A stretch of DNA of 46,692 nt from Marinibactrum halimedae (GCF_021234875.1 NZ_JAJQVM010000035.1:1-46692); one strand, 5' to 3'; positions 16,827 through 26,363 are shown, counted from the stretch's first letter. The notes: generated by a model not told the origin, from the letters alone. Translations and numbers: made by a program.

Positions 16827-18377
16827 ATGTTTCCAGAGCTTAGTTCCGTTAATTTCCTTCCTTTTTTTATCAGTGCTGTCAGCGGCGTCGCCTTGAGTGG
16901 TCTTATTGCGGCCATCGTCTTGTTGCGGGTTCGGCAGCACTATCAAAACAACCTATTCAGTGTAGAGCAAAAATTTCAAGAAAAGTTGCAACAGCAGTTT
17001 CAACAACAGCAGCTTGACGAACAGGAAGCGCAGTTTTCTGTTCAGACCTTAGACAATACGCTGAAACGTTATGAGCAACAGTTGTCTGAAATTAAACACC
17101 AGCTTCAAGAGATGACCCATTTACGAGGTGTAGCAGAACAAAAACTCGCCGCCGTGACGGAAAGGGAGCAGCATTTAATTGTTTATAAAAAGACCAGTGA
17201 GACGTTGCAACATCAATTGCACGATACCAAAGAAGCACTGGCTCGAGCCCATGAGCAACAACAGGCTCGCGAGACACATTACCAAGAGCAGTTGCAAACC
17301 CTCAGTGATGCCAAGAAACAGCTTACACAAGAATTTGAAAATTTGGCGAATCGAATCTTTGAGCGTAAACAGTCTCAGTTTAATGAGGTCAGTCAAACCG
17401 CATTGAATACCACCATTGACCCGCTGAAACAGCAATTGCAGGAGTTTCGCAAACGGGTGGACGATGTGTACGACAAAGAGAACGCCGAGCGTAATCGTTT
17501 GGTGGGCCATATTCAGCAATTGCAAAAACAAACAGAAAAAATCGGTAACGATGCCATTAATTTGGCAAACGCGTTAAAAGGCGATAATAAACTCCAAGGG
17601 AATTGGGGAGAGGTCATACTCGAACGTTTGCTGGAAGACAGCGGTTTGCAAAAAGGTCGAGAATATCTTGTGCAGCCGTCGCTGAAAGACGAGTCGGGGG
17701 CGCGGCGCAGCCCGGATGTAATTGTTCGATTGCCCGAAGGCAAAGATATTGTGATCGATTCGAAAGTATCGCTGGCCGATTATGAGCGTTACTTCAGTGC
17801 GGAAGAAGAGCATCTTAAAAAAGCCGCTTTGCAAGCCCACGTTAATTCCATGCGTCAACACGTAAAATCGCTCAGCAAGAAAAGTTATCAGCATCTTGAG
17901 GGGCTTCGCTCTTTGGATTTTGTGTTTATTTTTGTTCCCATTGAAGCGGCATTTTTGTTAGCGTTGCAAGCTTCTCCAGAATTATTTAAAGAAGCTTATG
18001 ACCATCATATTGTGTTGGTGAGCCCGACCACACTCTTGGCCACATTACGTACAGTGGAAAATATCTGGCGTTATGAAAAACAAAACACGAACGCAGAAGA
18101 AATCGCCAAAAGTGCAGGGGGACTGTACGATCAATTTGTCTTGGTCTTGGAGTCACTGGATTTACTTGGCGTTGCGCTCGAAAAATCTCAGCAGGCCTTT
18201 GAACAAACTCATAAACGATTAAGTTCTGGTAGAGGGAATTTATTGCGCCGTGTGGAGGGCTTACAAAAGCTGGGTGCAAAAACCAAAAAACAATTGCCAC
18301 AGCGTTATCAGGTGAATGATTCTGCCTCACTGGAAGAATCTGAACACACGGTATTCGTTAATGCGGATGATGTGTAA
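16827..18377 (+). CDS. rmuC: DNA recombination protein RmuC
   Basis: This 516-aa protein has an N-terminal membrane segment (residues about 7-31), a long Gln- and Glu-rich coiled coil (about 35-200), and the RmuC domain (about 205-480), recognised by 'GNWGEVILERLLEDSGL', 'PDVIVRLPEGKDIVIDSKVSL' and 'VSPTTLLATLRTV'. The family restrains recombination at inverted repeats and belongs to the PD-(D/E)XK-like nucleases; the conserved D-x-K of 'IDSKVSL' is present. The membrane anchor plus coiled coil is the usual architecture. The start at ATG 16827 includes the complete hydrophobic segment. It is followed 56 bp later by the DUF2489 gene, probably in one transcript. Confidence 0.93.
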   Translation: MFPELSSVNFLPFFISAVSGVALSGLIAAIVLLRVRQHYQNNLFSVEQKFQEKLQQQFQQQQLDEQEAQFSVQTLDNTLKRYEQQLSEIKHQLQEMTHLRGVAEQKLAAVTEREQHLIVYKKTSETLQHQLHDTKEALARAHEQQQARETHYQEQLQTLSDAKKQLTQEFENLANRIFERKQSQFNEVSQTALNTTIDPLKQQLQEFRKRVDDVYDKENAERNRLVGHIQQLQKQTEKIGNDAINLANALKGDNKLQGNWGEVILERLLEDSGLQKGREYLVQPSLKDESGARRSPDVIVRLPEGKDIVIDSKVSLADYERYFSAEEEHLKKAALQAHVNSMRQHVKSLSKKSYQHLEGLRSLDFVFIFVPIEAAFLLALQASPELFKEAYDHHIVLVSPTTLLATLRTVENIWRYEKQNTNAEEIAKSAGGLYDQFVLVLESLDLLGVALEKSQQAFEQTHKRLSSGRGNLLRRVEGLQKLGAKTKKQLPQRYQVNDSASLEESEHTVFVNADDV

Positions 18378-18433
18378 ACCAACGCTGTTTGAGCACATCA
18401 CGCGCACAATTTTAAGTATTCAATGAGGTCTTT

Positions 18434-18886
18434 ATGATTTGGTTAATCGTAGTCGCCATAATGGTCGTCGCGGTGTTGTCAGCCGTGGCGGCGTACTATT
18501 TGTGGCGTGTGCGTCAATTACGGAAATCACAACACAAATCCGTAACAGAGCACACCGCTGCCTATGAAAAAGAACGTCAGAAAAGAATAAACAGTATTCA
18601 TATTTTGGCTCAAGGTGTGTTGGACGACCAATTGACAATGACGGAAGCGGCTATACGTATTGGTGTGCTTTTGGACTCTCTAGGGGTGGATGAATCGGTG
18701 CGTGAGCGCTATCGAGTTTTTTATCAGTTGGCTGAAAAAACAGCACATATTCCCATCCTAGAGAACTGGAAAAAACTGAGTAGTAAAGAGCAGAGGCGTT
18801 TTACCAAAGAGCGGGAAGTGCTGGAAGCTCAGTTTCACGATTTCATCCGTCAGGCAGCAAAAAACATTCGCTCGGATTCTTTTTAA
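18434..18886 (+). CDS. DUF2489 domain membrane-anchored protein
   Basis: The 150-aa protein has one N-terminal membrane helix (residues 2-24) followed by a basic juxtamembrane segment and a soluble helical domain matching DUF2489: 'INSIHILAQGVLDDQLTMTEAAIRIGVLLDSL' and 'FYQLAEKTAHIPILENWKKLSSKEQRRFTKERE'. No function is established for this family. GAGG lies 6-7 nt before the ATG at 18434. The topology suggests one inner-membrane anchor with a cytoplasmic C-terminal domain. It sits immediately downstream of rmuC. Confidence 0.82.
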   Translation: MIWLIVVAIMVVAVLSAVAAYYLWRVRQLRKSQHKSVTEHTAAYEKERQKRINSIHILAQGVLDDQLTMTEAAIRIGVLLDSLGVDESVRERYRVFYQLAEKTAHIPILENWKKLSSKEQRRFTKEREVLEAQFHDFIRQAAKNIRSDSF

Positions 18887-19171
18887 CGTTTTTAGGGGGG
18901 TGTTTAAAAATAAGGGGTATTGGGCGCATAAGTGGCGCATAAAAAATAGTCTATAGCAAGAAAAAACGGCTTTACTGACGATAACGCTCTCTAAAACACA
19001 TTCGACAATCGAAAAATTGAGTAACTGTGGTTTACTGTTAATCTTTGTAAATATGATAAAAAGTGTTCTCGCAAATCCATTGATTTGGCGAGTAACAGGA
19101 TTAGTGGTACTTGGAACTTATTGTCAATGCGTTATTGTAAGCAAATTTCGAATGGTGAACGGTTGTTTGTC

Positions 19172-20104
19172 ATGGCGCGGCCAATGAGGCGTTGGTCTTT
19201 CGTATTATTTTCTTTAATGTTTTTTTTTCAACAGGTGAATGCTCAGTCGACTGCCGTTTCCGTGCCTTGGCTGGTGGTTCCAACGGAAGAAACCACACGT
19301 ATTCGCGCATTGGTGTATCAAGAGCATTATCAAGTTGTTCAAAATGCATTAACTCAGCAGTCGTGTGAACACATTACCAATTATCGCTTGGGCAATATGA
19401 TTTTGGTGGAGGCCATTCTGTTTTGTCAGGCTTTAGTCTTCGGGGGCTTACGTCCAGACATCGAGTTAGTGCCGATACCCAATCAGCCGCGTGCGTTGGA
19501 GATATTAAAAAAAGGCGGGTCAGATACGGCGGTATTCACGTTTTGGCGTCATGACGCCCAAGGCAAAATGTTGTTTGTCTCTGAAGCTATGGTTGGGGTT
19601 GGAGAATATTTTAAGGGGTTGTATACCGCTCGTTCGAATTCCGACATGCTGACGATTAAGAAACCGTCGGACCTTGAGCGTTTTATTGGCGTGGTTGATG
19701 AGTCTTGGCGAGTGGATCTTGAGGTATTTAATTGTTTAAAAGCGTCTCACAGTCATATTTCCAGTTACCCTCAGGCACTACGGTTGGTACATGCCAAACG
19801 AGTAGATTACATCCTTCATAATTTTGCTTCAAGCCCAGGCTTCTTGCACAACGCCTTTGATACCGAGCTGATCCCGGTACCAGGGGTTAAAGTGCAAATG
19901 CCCAGTTCGTTGCATTATTTTGTCAATCAACAGCGAATTAATGGACGTCGTATCGCCTCTGCCTTATCCCGTGGCCTTCGAATAATGCGAGAGCGAGGCA
20001 TTATTGATCGCGCCTATGAAGATGTGACGGTTTTTGATCATCGTATTGATGACTGGGAGGCATGGGGGTGCCCCTCTGATGGTGTTTTACCCTCCGCGAA
20101 TTAA
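19172..20104 (+). CDS. Periplasmic solute-binding-like protein
   Basis: The 310-aa product opens with a Sec signal peptide (MARPMRRW plus a hydrophobic core, cleavage probable after VNA at residue 24). The mature protein resembles a type 3 extracellular solute-binding fold: 'ELVPIPNQPRALEILKKGGSDTAVFTFWRH' matches the pattern in which a lobe selects ligands, and 'VHAKRVDYILHNFASSPGF' that of the second lobe. No ABC permease, sensor kinase or diguanylate cyclase lies nearby, so it is an orphan whose ligand is unknown. The open frame extends upstream to TTG 19085, but ATG 19172 places the signal peptide at the N terminus. Assignment to the solute-binding superfamily is moderate; identity beyond that is not claimed. 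Confidence 0.6.
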   Translation: MARPMRRWSFVLFSLMFFFQQVNAQSTAVSVPWLVVPTEETTRIRALVYQEHYQVVQNALTQQSCEHITNYRLGNMILVEAILFCQALVFGGLRPDIELVPIPNQPRALEILKKGGSDTAVFTFWRHDAQGKMLFVSEAMVGVGEYFKGLYTARSNSDMLTIKKPSDLERFIGVVDESWRVDLEVFNCLKASHSHISSYPQALRLVHAKRVDYILHNFASSPGFLHNAFDTELIPVPGVKVQMPSSLHYFVNQQRINGRRIASALSRGLRIMRERGIIDRAYEDVTVFDHRIDDWEAWGCPSDGVLPSAN

Positions 20105-20202
20105 TCAGCCTGGTTTCGATTAAGACTACTTTTCTATCGGCTTTTCCCCAATGGTTTTTTCCAGTGGTTTCTTCTACTAACTGCTCTGCTTTCGATAATC
20201 CG

Positions 20203-21387
20203 CTATTTTTTAACGAGGCTCACCCCACATTCGATATGGTCTGTGTAAGGGAACTGGTCGAATAGGGCAAATCGCTCAATGCGGTGGGTTTGGCAAATGG
20301 TATTAAGGTTTGCCTTGAGTGTTTCGGGGTTACAAGATACGTATAAAATGCGATCAAATTTTTGGGTGATACTCACAGTGTGATCGTCCAAGCCCGCTCT
20401 TGGAGGATCCACAAAGACAGTTGAGAAGCGGTAATCGTTTAAATCAATGCCCTCCAGTCGACGAAATTGCCGTACCCCGTCCATGGCTTGAGAAAATTCT
20501 TCGCTGGACATGCGTACAATTTTTACATTATTTACATGGTTGGTTTTTAAATTTTCCAAGGCGGCGGCCACCGATGTTTTTGAAATTTCGGTCGCCAATA
20601 CGTGTCGAAAGTTGCTCGCCAGTGGCAAGGTAAAATTACCGATACCGCAGTAAAGTTCCAATAAATCACCGGAGAACGCTTTGCTTGCCGAGACGGCCCA
20701 ATCCAACATATGTTCACACACGTTGGCGTTAGGTTGTGTGAAGGCACCTTCCGGTTGTTGATACTGAAATGAACCGTTGTTTAAGGAAAAGGTTTCCATA
20801 ACATAATCACGGCCAAGACAGCGCTTTTGTTTACGAGAGCGGCCAATAATATCCAGGTGAGTAACGACGTGATGGTGGGCCGTATTTTGAGCGGTTTCTT
20901 TACCCACCTCTTTAACAGTATCTTTAAGAGAGCAACAGAGAGTGTCACGCAGATGAGTTTGGAGTAATTCGGCTTGAGTTTGCCATTGATCATCCAAGGG
21001 TTTGTGATAAATCATCGTAATTAACACTTCACCACTGAGCGTGGACAAAAACTCCACTTGGAAGAGCTTTCTCTTTAACACTTCATTGTGGTTAATGGCC
21101 TCGAGCAGGTGTGGCATGGTCTCGGTGATAACCTGGCTTGCCACCGGAAAATCGTTGATGATAAACGGACGCTTGTACTCACCGCGTTGGTACATGGCAT
21201 AGTGTGCGGTATTGTTTTCGTGCCAAATTTTAAATTCTGCCCGTTGTCGATAATGCGTTGTGGGTGAGGAGAAAACTTCCAATTCACACTGATTTGGCAA
21301 TAGATCCGAGAAAAGCGTTGTGATGCGTTGCTGTTTGGTGCCAAGTTGGGCGTCATACTGTTCGGGGTATACTTGGTGAACGTTCAT
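20203..21387 (-). CDS. trmA: tRNA (uracil-5-)-methyltransferase
   Basis: This 394-aa enzyme makes ribothymidine (m5U54) in the tRNA T-loop using S-adenosylmethionine. 'YRQRAEFKIWH', 'QPEGAFTQPNA', the SAM-binding 'LLELYCGIGNFTLPL', 'VFVDPPRAGLD' and the catalytic-cysteine motif 'YVSCNPETL' all match E. coli TrmA closely. It carries an insertion of about 25 residues with 'DTVKEVGKETAQNTAHHH' near the middle, absent from the 366-aa E. coli protein. The start at ATG 21387 aligns exactly with the E. coli N terminus (15 residues before the common QYDAQL/QYEAQL end). The frame is open to 21519, but the added residues come from a tandem repeat region. The gene stands alone. Confidence 0.95.
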   Translation of the reverse strand: MNVHQVYPEQYDAQLGTKQQRITTLFSDLLPNQCELEVFSSPTTHYRQRAEFKIWHENNTAHYAMYQRGEYKRPFIINDFPVASQVITETMPHLLEAINHNEVLKRKLFQVEFLSTLSGEVLITMIYHKPLDDQWQTQAELLQTHLRDTLCCSLKDTVKEVGKETAQNTAHHHVVTHLDIIGRSRKQKRCLGRDYVMETFSLNNGSFQYQQPEGAFTQPNANVCEHMLDWAVSASKAFSGDLLELYCGIGNFTLPLASNFRHVLATEISKTSVAAALENLKTNHVNNVKIVRMSSEEFSQAMDGVRQFRRLEGIDLNDYRFSTVFVDPPRAGLDDHTVSITQKFDRILYVSCNPETLKANLNTICQTHRIERFALFDQFPYTDHIECGVSLVKK

Positions 21388-21445
21388 AGGCTTTTCAGTC
21401 ATAAAATCAGTGTGGTTGTGGTGGTTAGTTGGAAACGGGTTTGCC

Positions 21446-21525
21446 AAATCAGTTGTGATTGATTCAGTCCTGATAAAATTCAGTCGTGATTCAATCCGGT
21501 CGCGATTAAACCCAGTCAATCAGTA
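21446..21525. repeat. 16-bp degenerate tandem repeat, 5 copies, upstream of trmA
   Basis: Units begin at 21446, 21462, 21478, 21494 and 21510. The clearest are ATTCAGTCCTGATAAA and ATTCAGTCGTGATTCA. They lie in the region between trmA and the divergent DUF2252 gene. Confidence 0.85.
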
Positions 21526-21600
21526 TGATTGGCAAAAGGCGGCGCAGTATATACGAATCTCTACATACAAGAACAAATTTTAGGTCAGTAAGGGGGTGGA

Positions 21601-23007
21601 GTGCAGGAAATTCAATTGCCAAAACAGGGACTTAGAATCAAACAGCTCGTCGAAGCGCTTGTGCGTGTGGACGGTGCCGAGCCTGCTTTAGGCATCCCTA
21701 AGCATCAGAAAATGGCGTCAGACCCCTTTGTATTCTTACGAGGTAGCGCCTCGCTTTTGTATTCCGATATTGCCTCTGGCTTGATTACTTTCCCCGATGA
21801 GCTTGATTATTTACCCCTTACTACCGTTATGGGCGATTGCCATGTCGCCAATTTTGGCTTTATCACTGAAGAAGGCTCCCATGGGGATCGTGTGATTTTC
21901 GCGCCCAATGACTTTGATGATGCTTGCATTGGTCGACCTGTGTGGGATGTGTTTCGATTCTTGGTGAGCATGGTGTTAGCGGCGGGCTATGGCGCGAAGC
22001 AGTACGGCAGTCAGCAAAGTGAGAATGAACCTGACAATGATGAAAAAGTAAGCGATGGCTCGATAAATACAGGGATATTGTCTGAAGCACACATCGAGCA
22101 GGCTATGAAAGATTTTCTTTGGGCTTACCGAAACGCGTGTTCACAATCGGTGCAAGACTCACGTTTTTATCATACAGCACTTGCGTCTTTCGAGAAGCCC
22201 CATTGTTTGGCCAAATTTTGGAAAAAAGCGCGAAAGCGGTGCTTTGGTGAAAAAAATTTTATGACCAAAAGTGCTTTGGCCAAAGCTTGCGACTTGGAAA
22301 GGCATCCGCTGCAATTTCGCACTGACCCCGCCAAGTTTCAGCGCCTTAATAAAACTGAGTATTGCCATATCGAATCGGCATTTGCACCGTATGTGGACGA
22401 CGATATTCTGGATATTGTCGAGAGGCTGAATGCCGGTACTGGGTCGGTCAATATGCCACGTTACTATCTTCTGGTTGGCCCTCGGGGCGCTTCAAGCGCC
22501 ACATCGGACTTACTGGCGCTAAGTCATCTTATTGAGGTCAAGCAACAGCGTCATGCAGCGCCGCTTTTTCATTTTCAATCCTTGTCGCCAAAAAACCGCT
22601 TGAATCCGGCACACTTAACTGTGTATTGCCAAAGCAGAATGCAGCGCTCACCGGATTTGGTCTTAGATGAGGTGGTGTGGCAGGGGGCCCATTGGTTGGT
22701 GCGCTCTCGGCATCATGCTCGGGTGGGTATTGACCCTGAAGCGGTCACGGTTGGAGAAAACGCAGTAAATGGGGGTTTTTCTGACTATGCTCAGGCGTGT
22801 GGGCATGTTTTGGCACTGGCTCATGGGCGTGGAGATCGTCGCTCTACGCAGCTAGAGCAGAGGGTTGTTTCGGTTTTGCCTGATCACATTGAGGGGTTGG
22901 TCAGAGGGGCTTTTGCCTATGCTGAGGTGGTCAAGCAAGACTGCGAACTACTCAAGACACTTTTGCCTTCCCACCGCTCCTTTTCGTCTTCTTTTCAACA
23001 TGCATAA
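21601..23007 (+). CDS. DUF2252 family protein
   Basis: The 468-aa protein matches DUF2252: 'MASDPFVFLRGSASLLYSDI', 'GDCHVANFGFITEEG', 'FAPNDFDDACIGRPVWDVFRF' and, near the end, 'YAQACGHVLALAHGRGD'. The DCHVANFG and NDFDD pattern recalls the HxDxxxxN and D loops of the protein-kinase/aminoglycoside phosphotransferase fold, so ATP-dependent phosphotransfer is a reasonable inference, but no reaction is established. The start is GTG 21601, preceded by AAGGGGGTGGA, a good ribosome binding site. It precedes truA, at the position where pseudomonads carry fimV; no FimV-like protein is in the window. Confidence 0.85.
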   Translation: MQEIQLPKQGLRIKQLVEALVRVDGAEPALGIPKHQKMASDPFVFLRGSASLLYSDIASGLITFPDELDYLPLTTVMGDCHVANFGFITEEGSHGDRVIFAPNDFDDACIGRPVWDVFRFLVSMVLAAGYGAKQYGSQQSENEPDNDEKVSDGSINTGILSEAHIEQAMKDFLWAYRNACSQSVQDSRFYHTALASFEKPHCLAKFWKKARKRCFGEKNFMTKSALAKACDLERHPLQFRTDPAKFQRLNKTEYCHIESAFAPYVDDDILDIVERLNAGTGSVNMPRYYLLVGPRGASSATSDLLALSHLIEVKQQRHAAPLFHFQSLSPKNRLNPAHLTVYCQSRMQRSPDLVLDEVVWQGAHWLVRSRHHARVGIDPEAVTVGENAVNGGFSDYAQACGHVLALAHGRGDRRSTQLEQRVVSVLPDHIEGLVRGAFAYAEVVKQDCELLKTLLPSHRSFSSSFQHA

Positions 23008-23117
23008 GGCGGCTTCGACCGTTTCACGAGAGCGTAAGGTCTAGCCTGTTGCGGCGGACAGTGTTCTAATGCGCGCCGTTTCCGATATGTTCATCTCTGT
23101 TTAGGCGACGTTTCTGT

Positions 23118-24071
23118 ATGCACTCTCAAGATTTATCCAACACCGACTCTCCTCGTGGCCCTCGCCCATATGCTCGTAATGGGGAGATTACCGCTGATAC
23201 ACCGTGGCCTGAAGGAATGCATAGAGTGGCATTGGGGGTGGAGTACAACGGCACCGCTTTTCGAGGGTTTCAGGTGCAATCTCATGATTCCTTGACGGTG
23301 CAGGGGTATTTGCACGAAGCATTAAGTCAGGTAGCCGCCGAGCCGATCACGCTGGTATGCGCAGGCCGCACTGACTCTGGTGTGCACGCCACAGGTCAGG
23401 TTGTGCACTTTGACACGCTCGCCTCTCGGCCACCCAAGGCGTGGTTTATGGGGGCGAATACCAAATTGCCAGACGGCATTGCCATTCGTTGGGCTCAAGC
23501 AGTGATGCCACAGTTTCATGCACGGTTTTCGGCGCAATCACGTACCTATCGTTACTTAATTCACAACGTACCCACTCGCCCGGCGTTGATGGCCAAGCAG
23601 GTGACGTGGGATAAGCGAAAACTCAATATTGACGCCATGCGACAAGCCGCATCGGTGTTGGTTGGCGAGCATGATTTTAGTGCGTTTCGGGCGTCTCAGT
23701 GTCAGGCGAAGCACCCCGTACGCCGCATTGACTATTTGCATATTGGTGTTCGAGGCGACTTCATTATCGTGGAGATTCGGGCAAATGCTTTTTTGCACCA
23801 CATGGTTCGAAATATTGTGGGCGTATTGCTGGCGATTGCGGCTGGAGAGGCAGACGTTGGTTGGGCTGAGCAAGTATTGTCCAGTCGTGATCGTACCCAG
23901 GGCGGGGTGACGGCTCACCCCTATGGTCTCTATTTGGTCGATGTCGTCTACGACGAGTGCTTCGGATTACCCAAATGCCGGCCCGGGCCCACTTTGTTAT
24001 CGGAACCTTTAGGGGCGTTTGACCATAGTGCTTCTATGGATGCTTGTATAGGTGGACAGACAGTTCGATAG
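23118..24071 (+). CDS. truA: tRNA pseudouridine synthase A
   Basis: This enzyme converts uridines 38-40 of the tRNA anticodon stem to pseudouridine. The 317-aa protein has the catalytic aspartate in 'CAGRTDSGVHATGQVVHF' (Asp86), 'RFSAQSRTYRYLIHN' and 'VEIRANAFLHHMVRNIVG', all diagnostic of TruA. It carries about 33 extra N-terminal residues before 'MHRVALGVEYNGTAFRGF' and a C-terminal extension; an internal ATG at residue 34 would give the E. coli-like start. The gene belongs to the run leading into trpF, but 203 bp separate them and the coupling is uncertain. Confidence 0.95.
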   Translation: MHSQDLSNTDSPRGPRPYARNGEITADTPWPEGMHRVALGVEYNGTAFRGFQVQSHDSLTVQGYLHEALSQVAAEPITLVCAGRTDSGVHATGQVVHFDTLASRPPKAWFMGANTKLPDGIAIRWAQAVMPQFHARFSAQSRTYRYLIHNVPTRPALMAKQVTWDKRKLNIDAMRQAASVLVGEHDFSAFRASQCQAKHPVRRIDYLHIGVRGDFIIVEIRANAFLHHMVRNIVGVLLAIAAGEADVGWAEQVLSSRDRTQGGVTAHPYGLYLVDVVYDECFGLPKCRPGPTLLSEPLGAFDHSASMDACIGGQTVR

Positions 24072-24274
24072 TCATCCACTTGGTTTCTCTGATAAACTCA
24101 GGTGCTTAGCAGTAGTAAGGATATTTTTGCCGTAAATTTGATCATTTTGATTTGATCCTATTGGCATCGACGGTTTATTGGGTGAAGATTGTTCAGCTCT
24201 TGCTTGTTCAACTCTTGCATAATAACCGTTAAGAAAACGCCTTACTTTACGATACGACAACCTGTTTTACCCTC

Positions 24275-24973
24275 ATGACACAACCACCGAATCCAATTGA
24301 TGCGCCGCTCAACCAAGACACTACGTTTCCCTCGGACCACCTTTATCAACCGAGGGTCAAAGTCTGTGGTATTACGCGATTAGACGATGCCCATGCAGCC
24401 GTTCAAGCCGGTGTAGATGCCATTGGATTGGTATTTTATGAAAAAAGCACGCGTTTCGTGGAGATTCAAACGGCTCGGGATATTGCCTTGGCGGTTGGCC
24501 CATTTGTTTCGGTGACGGCGTTATTCGTGGATGCGGAACCTGACACCATCGAAACTGTTTTGTCGAATGTGCCGGTGCATCTGATACAGTTTCATGGCCA
24601 AGAGACCAATGAATTCTGTCAACGTTTTCAACGGCCTTTTCTTAAAGCCGTGCGTATGAAACCCGGTGTCGATATCGACGCATTATTGCAATCTTATCCT
24701 GACGCACAAGGTCTGCTTCTGGATACCTATCGTAAAGGTGTTCCAGGCGGCACTGGAGAGCGTTTCGATTGGGCGCTGTTTCCAGAAAAGGCGCCAAGAC
24801 CATTGGTATTGGCCGGTGGTCTGACCCCTGAAAATGTAGTAGAGGCAATTGCAATGACGAAGCCTTATGGCGTGGATGTAAGCGGCGGTGTTGAGTCCGC
24901 CCCTGGTGTGAAGAGTCATCAGAAGATGATTGAATTTGCCACAGCCTGTGGACGATGGCGACGCTCGATCTAG
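24275..24973 (+). CDS. trpF: N-(5'-phosphoribosyl)anthranilate isomerase
   Basis: This 232-aa TIM-barrel enzyme catalyses the Amadori rearrangement of phosphoribosylanthranilate in tryptophan synthesis. Catalytic Cys31 sits in 'VKVCGITRLDDA' and the general acid Asp150 in 'GLLLDTYRKGVPGGTGERFDW'; the phosphate-binding 'VLAGGLTPENV' and 'GVDVSGGVESAPG' are intact. A 27-residue N-terminal extension precedes the barrel, so an internal start is conceivable but not evident. The TAG stop lies inside the first unit of a 14-bp tandem repeat. The gene is first of trpF-trpB-trpA. Confidence 0.95.
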   Translation: MTQPPNPIDAPLNQDTTFPSDHLYQPRVKVCGITRLDDAHAAVQAGVDAIGLVFYEKSTRFVEIQTARDIALAVGPFVSVTALFVDAEPDTIETVLSNVPVHLIQFHGQETNEFCQRFQRPFLKAVRMKPGVDIDALLQSYPDAQGLLLDTYRKGVPGGTGERFDWALFPEKAPRPLVLAGGLTPENVVEAIAMTKPYGVDVSGGVESAPGVKSHQKMIEFATACGRWRRSI

Positions 24974-25025
24974 TTTTGTATTTCTAGTTTTGTACTCCTA
25001 GTTTTGTACTCCTAGTTCGGTACCA
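24970..25025. repeat. 14-bp tandem repeat, 4 copies, starting at the trpF stop codon
   Basis: CTAGTTTTGTATTT (24970), CTAGTTTTGTACTC (24984 and 24998, identical) and CTAGTTCGGTACCA (25012). The TAG in the first unit is the trpF stop codon. Confidence 0.92.
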
Positions 25026-25077
25026 TCGTGTGGCATGATCGCGCGCCCTCAATTCGCTAGTGCCATTGTTTGTTTTC

Positions 25078-25119
25078 TAAGTCGAGTCCATCATCAAACC
25101 AAATCGGCGACTCGACTTA
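25078..25119 (+). promoter_or_regulatory. 11-bp perfect inverted repeat in the trpB leader
   Basis: TAAGTCGAGTC (25078-25088) and GACTCGACTTA (25109-25119) are exact complements around a 20-nt loop, ending 18 nt before the trpB ATG. No T-run follows, so it is not a simple terminator. It could be an RNA hairpin that governs trpB translation or a regulator-binding palindrome. Confidence 0.55.
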
Positions 25120-25137
25120 TTACTCAGGTAAATTCAA

Positions 25138-26358
25138 ATGACAGAAACCGTAACCCAGCCTAATTTCGCCACCTTTCCCGATGAAAAAGGTCATTTTGGC
25201 CCTTATGGAGGGCGCTTTGTTTCCGAGACCCTAATCGAGGCTTTGGATGACTTGGATGCCTTGTATCAACGTGTGAAAAGCGATCCGAATTTCCAGCAAG
25301 AGTTTGATAAAGACCTTGCTCACTATGTTGGCCGTCCTTCTCCGCTCTATTTTGCCGAACGCTGGACCCAAGCGGTGGGCGGTGCCCAGTTGTATCTGAA
25401 GCGTGAAGATTTAAATCACACGGGCGCTCATAAAGTGAATAACACGATTGGTCAGGCGCTGCTAGCAAAGTACAGCGGTAAAAAACGCGTGATTGCTGAG
25501 ACCGGCGCGGGCCAACATGGTGTGGCGACAGCAACGGTAGCCGCGAGACTGGGCTTGGAGTGCCATGTGTTTATGGGAGCGGAAGACGTAAAGCGTCAGT
25601 CGTTGAATGTGTATCGAATGAAACTGCTCGGCGCCAATGTGATCCCGGTGGAGTCAGGTTCGAAGACTCTAAAAGACGCGATGAATGAAGCCATGAGAGA
25701 CTGGGTGACGAATGTGGATGATACCTTCTACATCATCGGTACGGTGGCAGGGCCGCATCCATACCCACAGTTAGTCCGAGATTTTCAGTGTGTTATCGGG
25801 CGTGAAGCTCGTGCTCAGTGTTTAGAGCAAACCGGAAGGCTGCCCGATGCTTTAGTGGCGTGCGTGGGGGGCGGGTCTAACGCCATTGGTTTGTTCCACC
25901 CCTTTTTGGAAGACACTTCAGTGCAAATGTATGGTGTGGAAGCCGGCGGGCATGGGGTAGAAACCGGCCGTCATGCGGCACCACTGACTATCGGGGTACC
26001 CGGTGTATTGCATGGCAATCGCACTTACTTGATGGAAGACGATGATGGCCAAATCATCGAAACCCACTCTGTTTCAGCTGGTTTGGATTACCCTGGTGTA
26101 GGTCCTGAGCATAGCTGGTTGAAAGATTTGGGCAGAGTGAATTACGTGCCCATCAACGATGATGAAGCTTTGGAAGCCTTCCGAACCATCACCCGTGTAG
26201 AGGGCATCATGCCAGCGCTGGAAAGTAGCCATGCCGTGGCTTACGCCGAAAAATTAGCGCGTGAGCTGGATAAAGATCAAATCATTGTGGTGAACATGTC
26301 AGGCCGTGGCGACAAAGACATTTTAACCATTGCGGATATCGACGGGATTAAGGTGTAA
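25138..26358 (+). CDS. trpB: Tryptophan synthase beta chain
   Basis: The 406-aa beta subunit joins indole with L-serine to make tryptophan and works as an alpha2-beta2 complex with TrpA. The PLP lysine is Lys99 in '[16 protein letters not shown]'. 'GAGQHG', '[10 protein letters not shown]' (phosphate cradle), 'GVEAGGHG' and 'GRGDKD' are all present. Length and motifs are typical of the TrpB1 class. The start ATG at 25138 follows 'ACTCAGGTAAATTCAA' with AGG about 9 nt upstream. It lies downstream of a tandem repeat and an inverted repeat, and trpA starts 5 bp after its stop. Confidence 0.97.
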   Translation: MTETVTQPNFATFPDEKGHFGPYGGRFVSETLIEALDDLDALYQRVKSDPNFQQEFDKDLAHYVGRPSPLYFAERWTQAVGGAQLYLKREDLNHTGAHKVNNTIGQALLAKYSGKKRVIAETGAGQHGVATATVAARLGLECHVFMGAEDVKRQSLNVYRMKLLGANVIPVESGSKTLKDAMNEAMRDWVTNVDDTFYIIGTVAGPHPYPQLVRDFQCVIGREARAQCLEQTGRLPDALVACVGGGSNAIGLFHPFLEDTSVQMYGVEAGGHGVETGRHAAPLTIGVPGVLHGNRTYLMEDDDGQIIETHSVSAGLDYPGVGPEHSWLKDLGRVNYVPINDDEALEAFRTITRVEGIMPALESSHAVAYAEKLARELDKDQIIVVNMSGRGDKDILTIADIDGIKV

Positions 26359-26363
26359 CCACG

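Noticed and set aside
21388-21519. Longer N terminus for TrmA
   Set aside because: The extra residues are encoded by a 16-bp tandem repeat and are absent from the E. coli protein.
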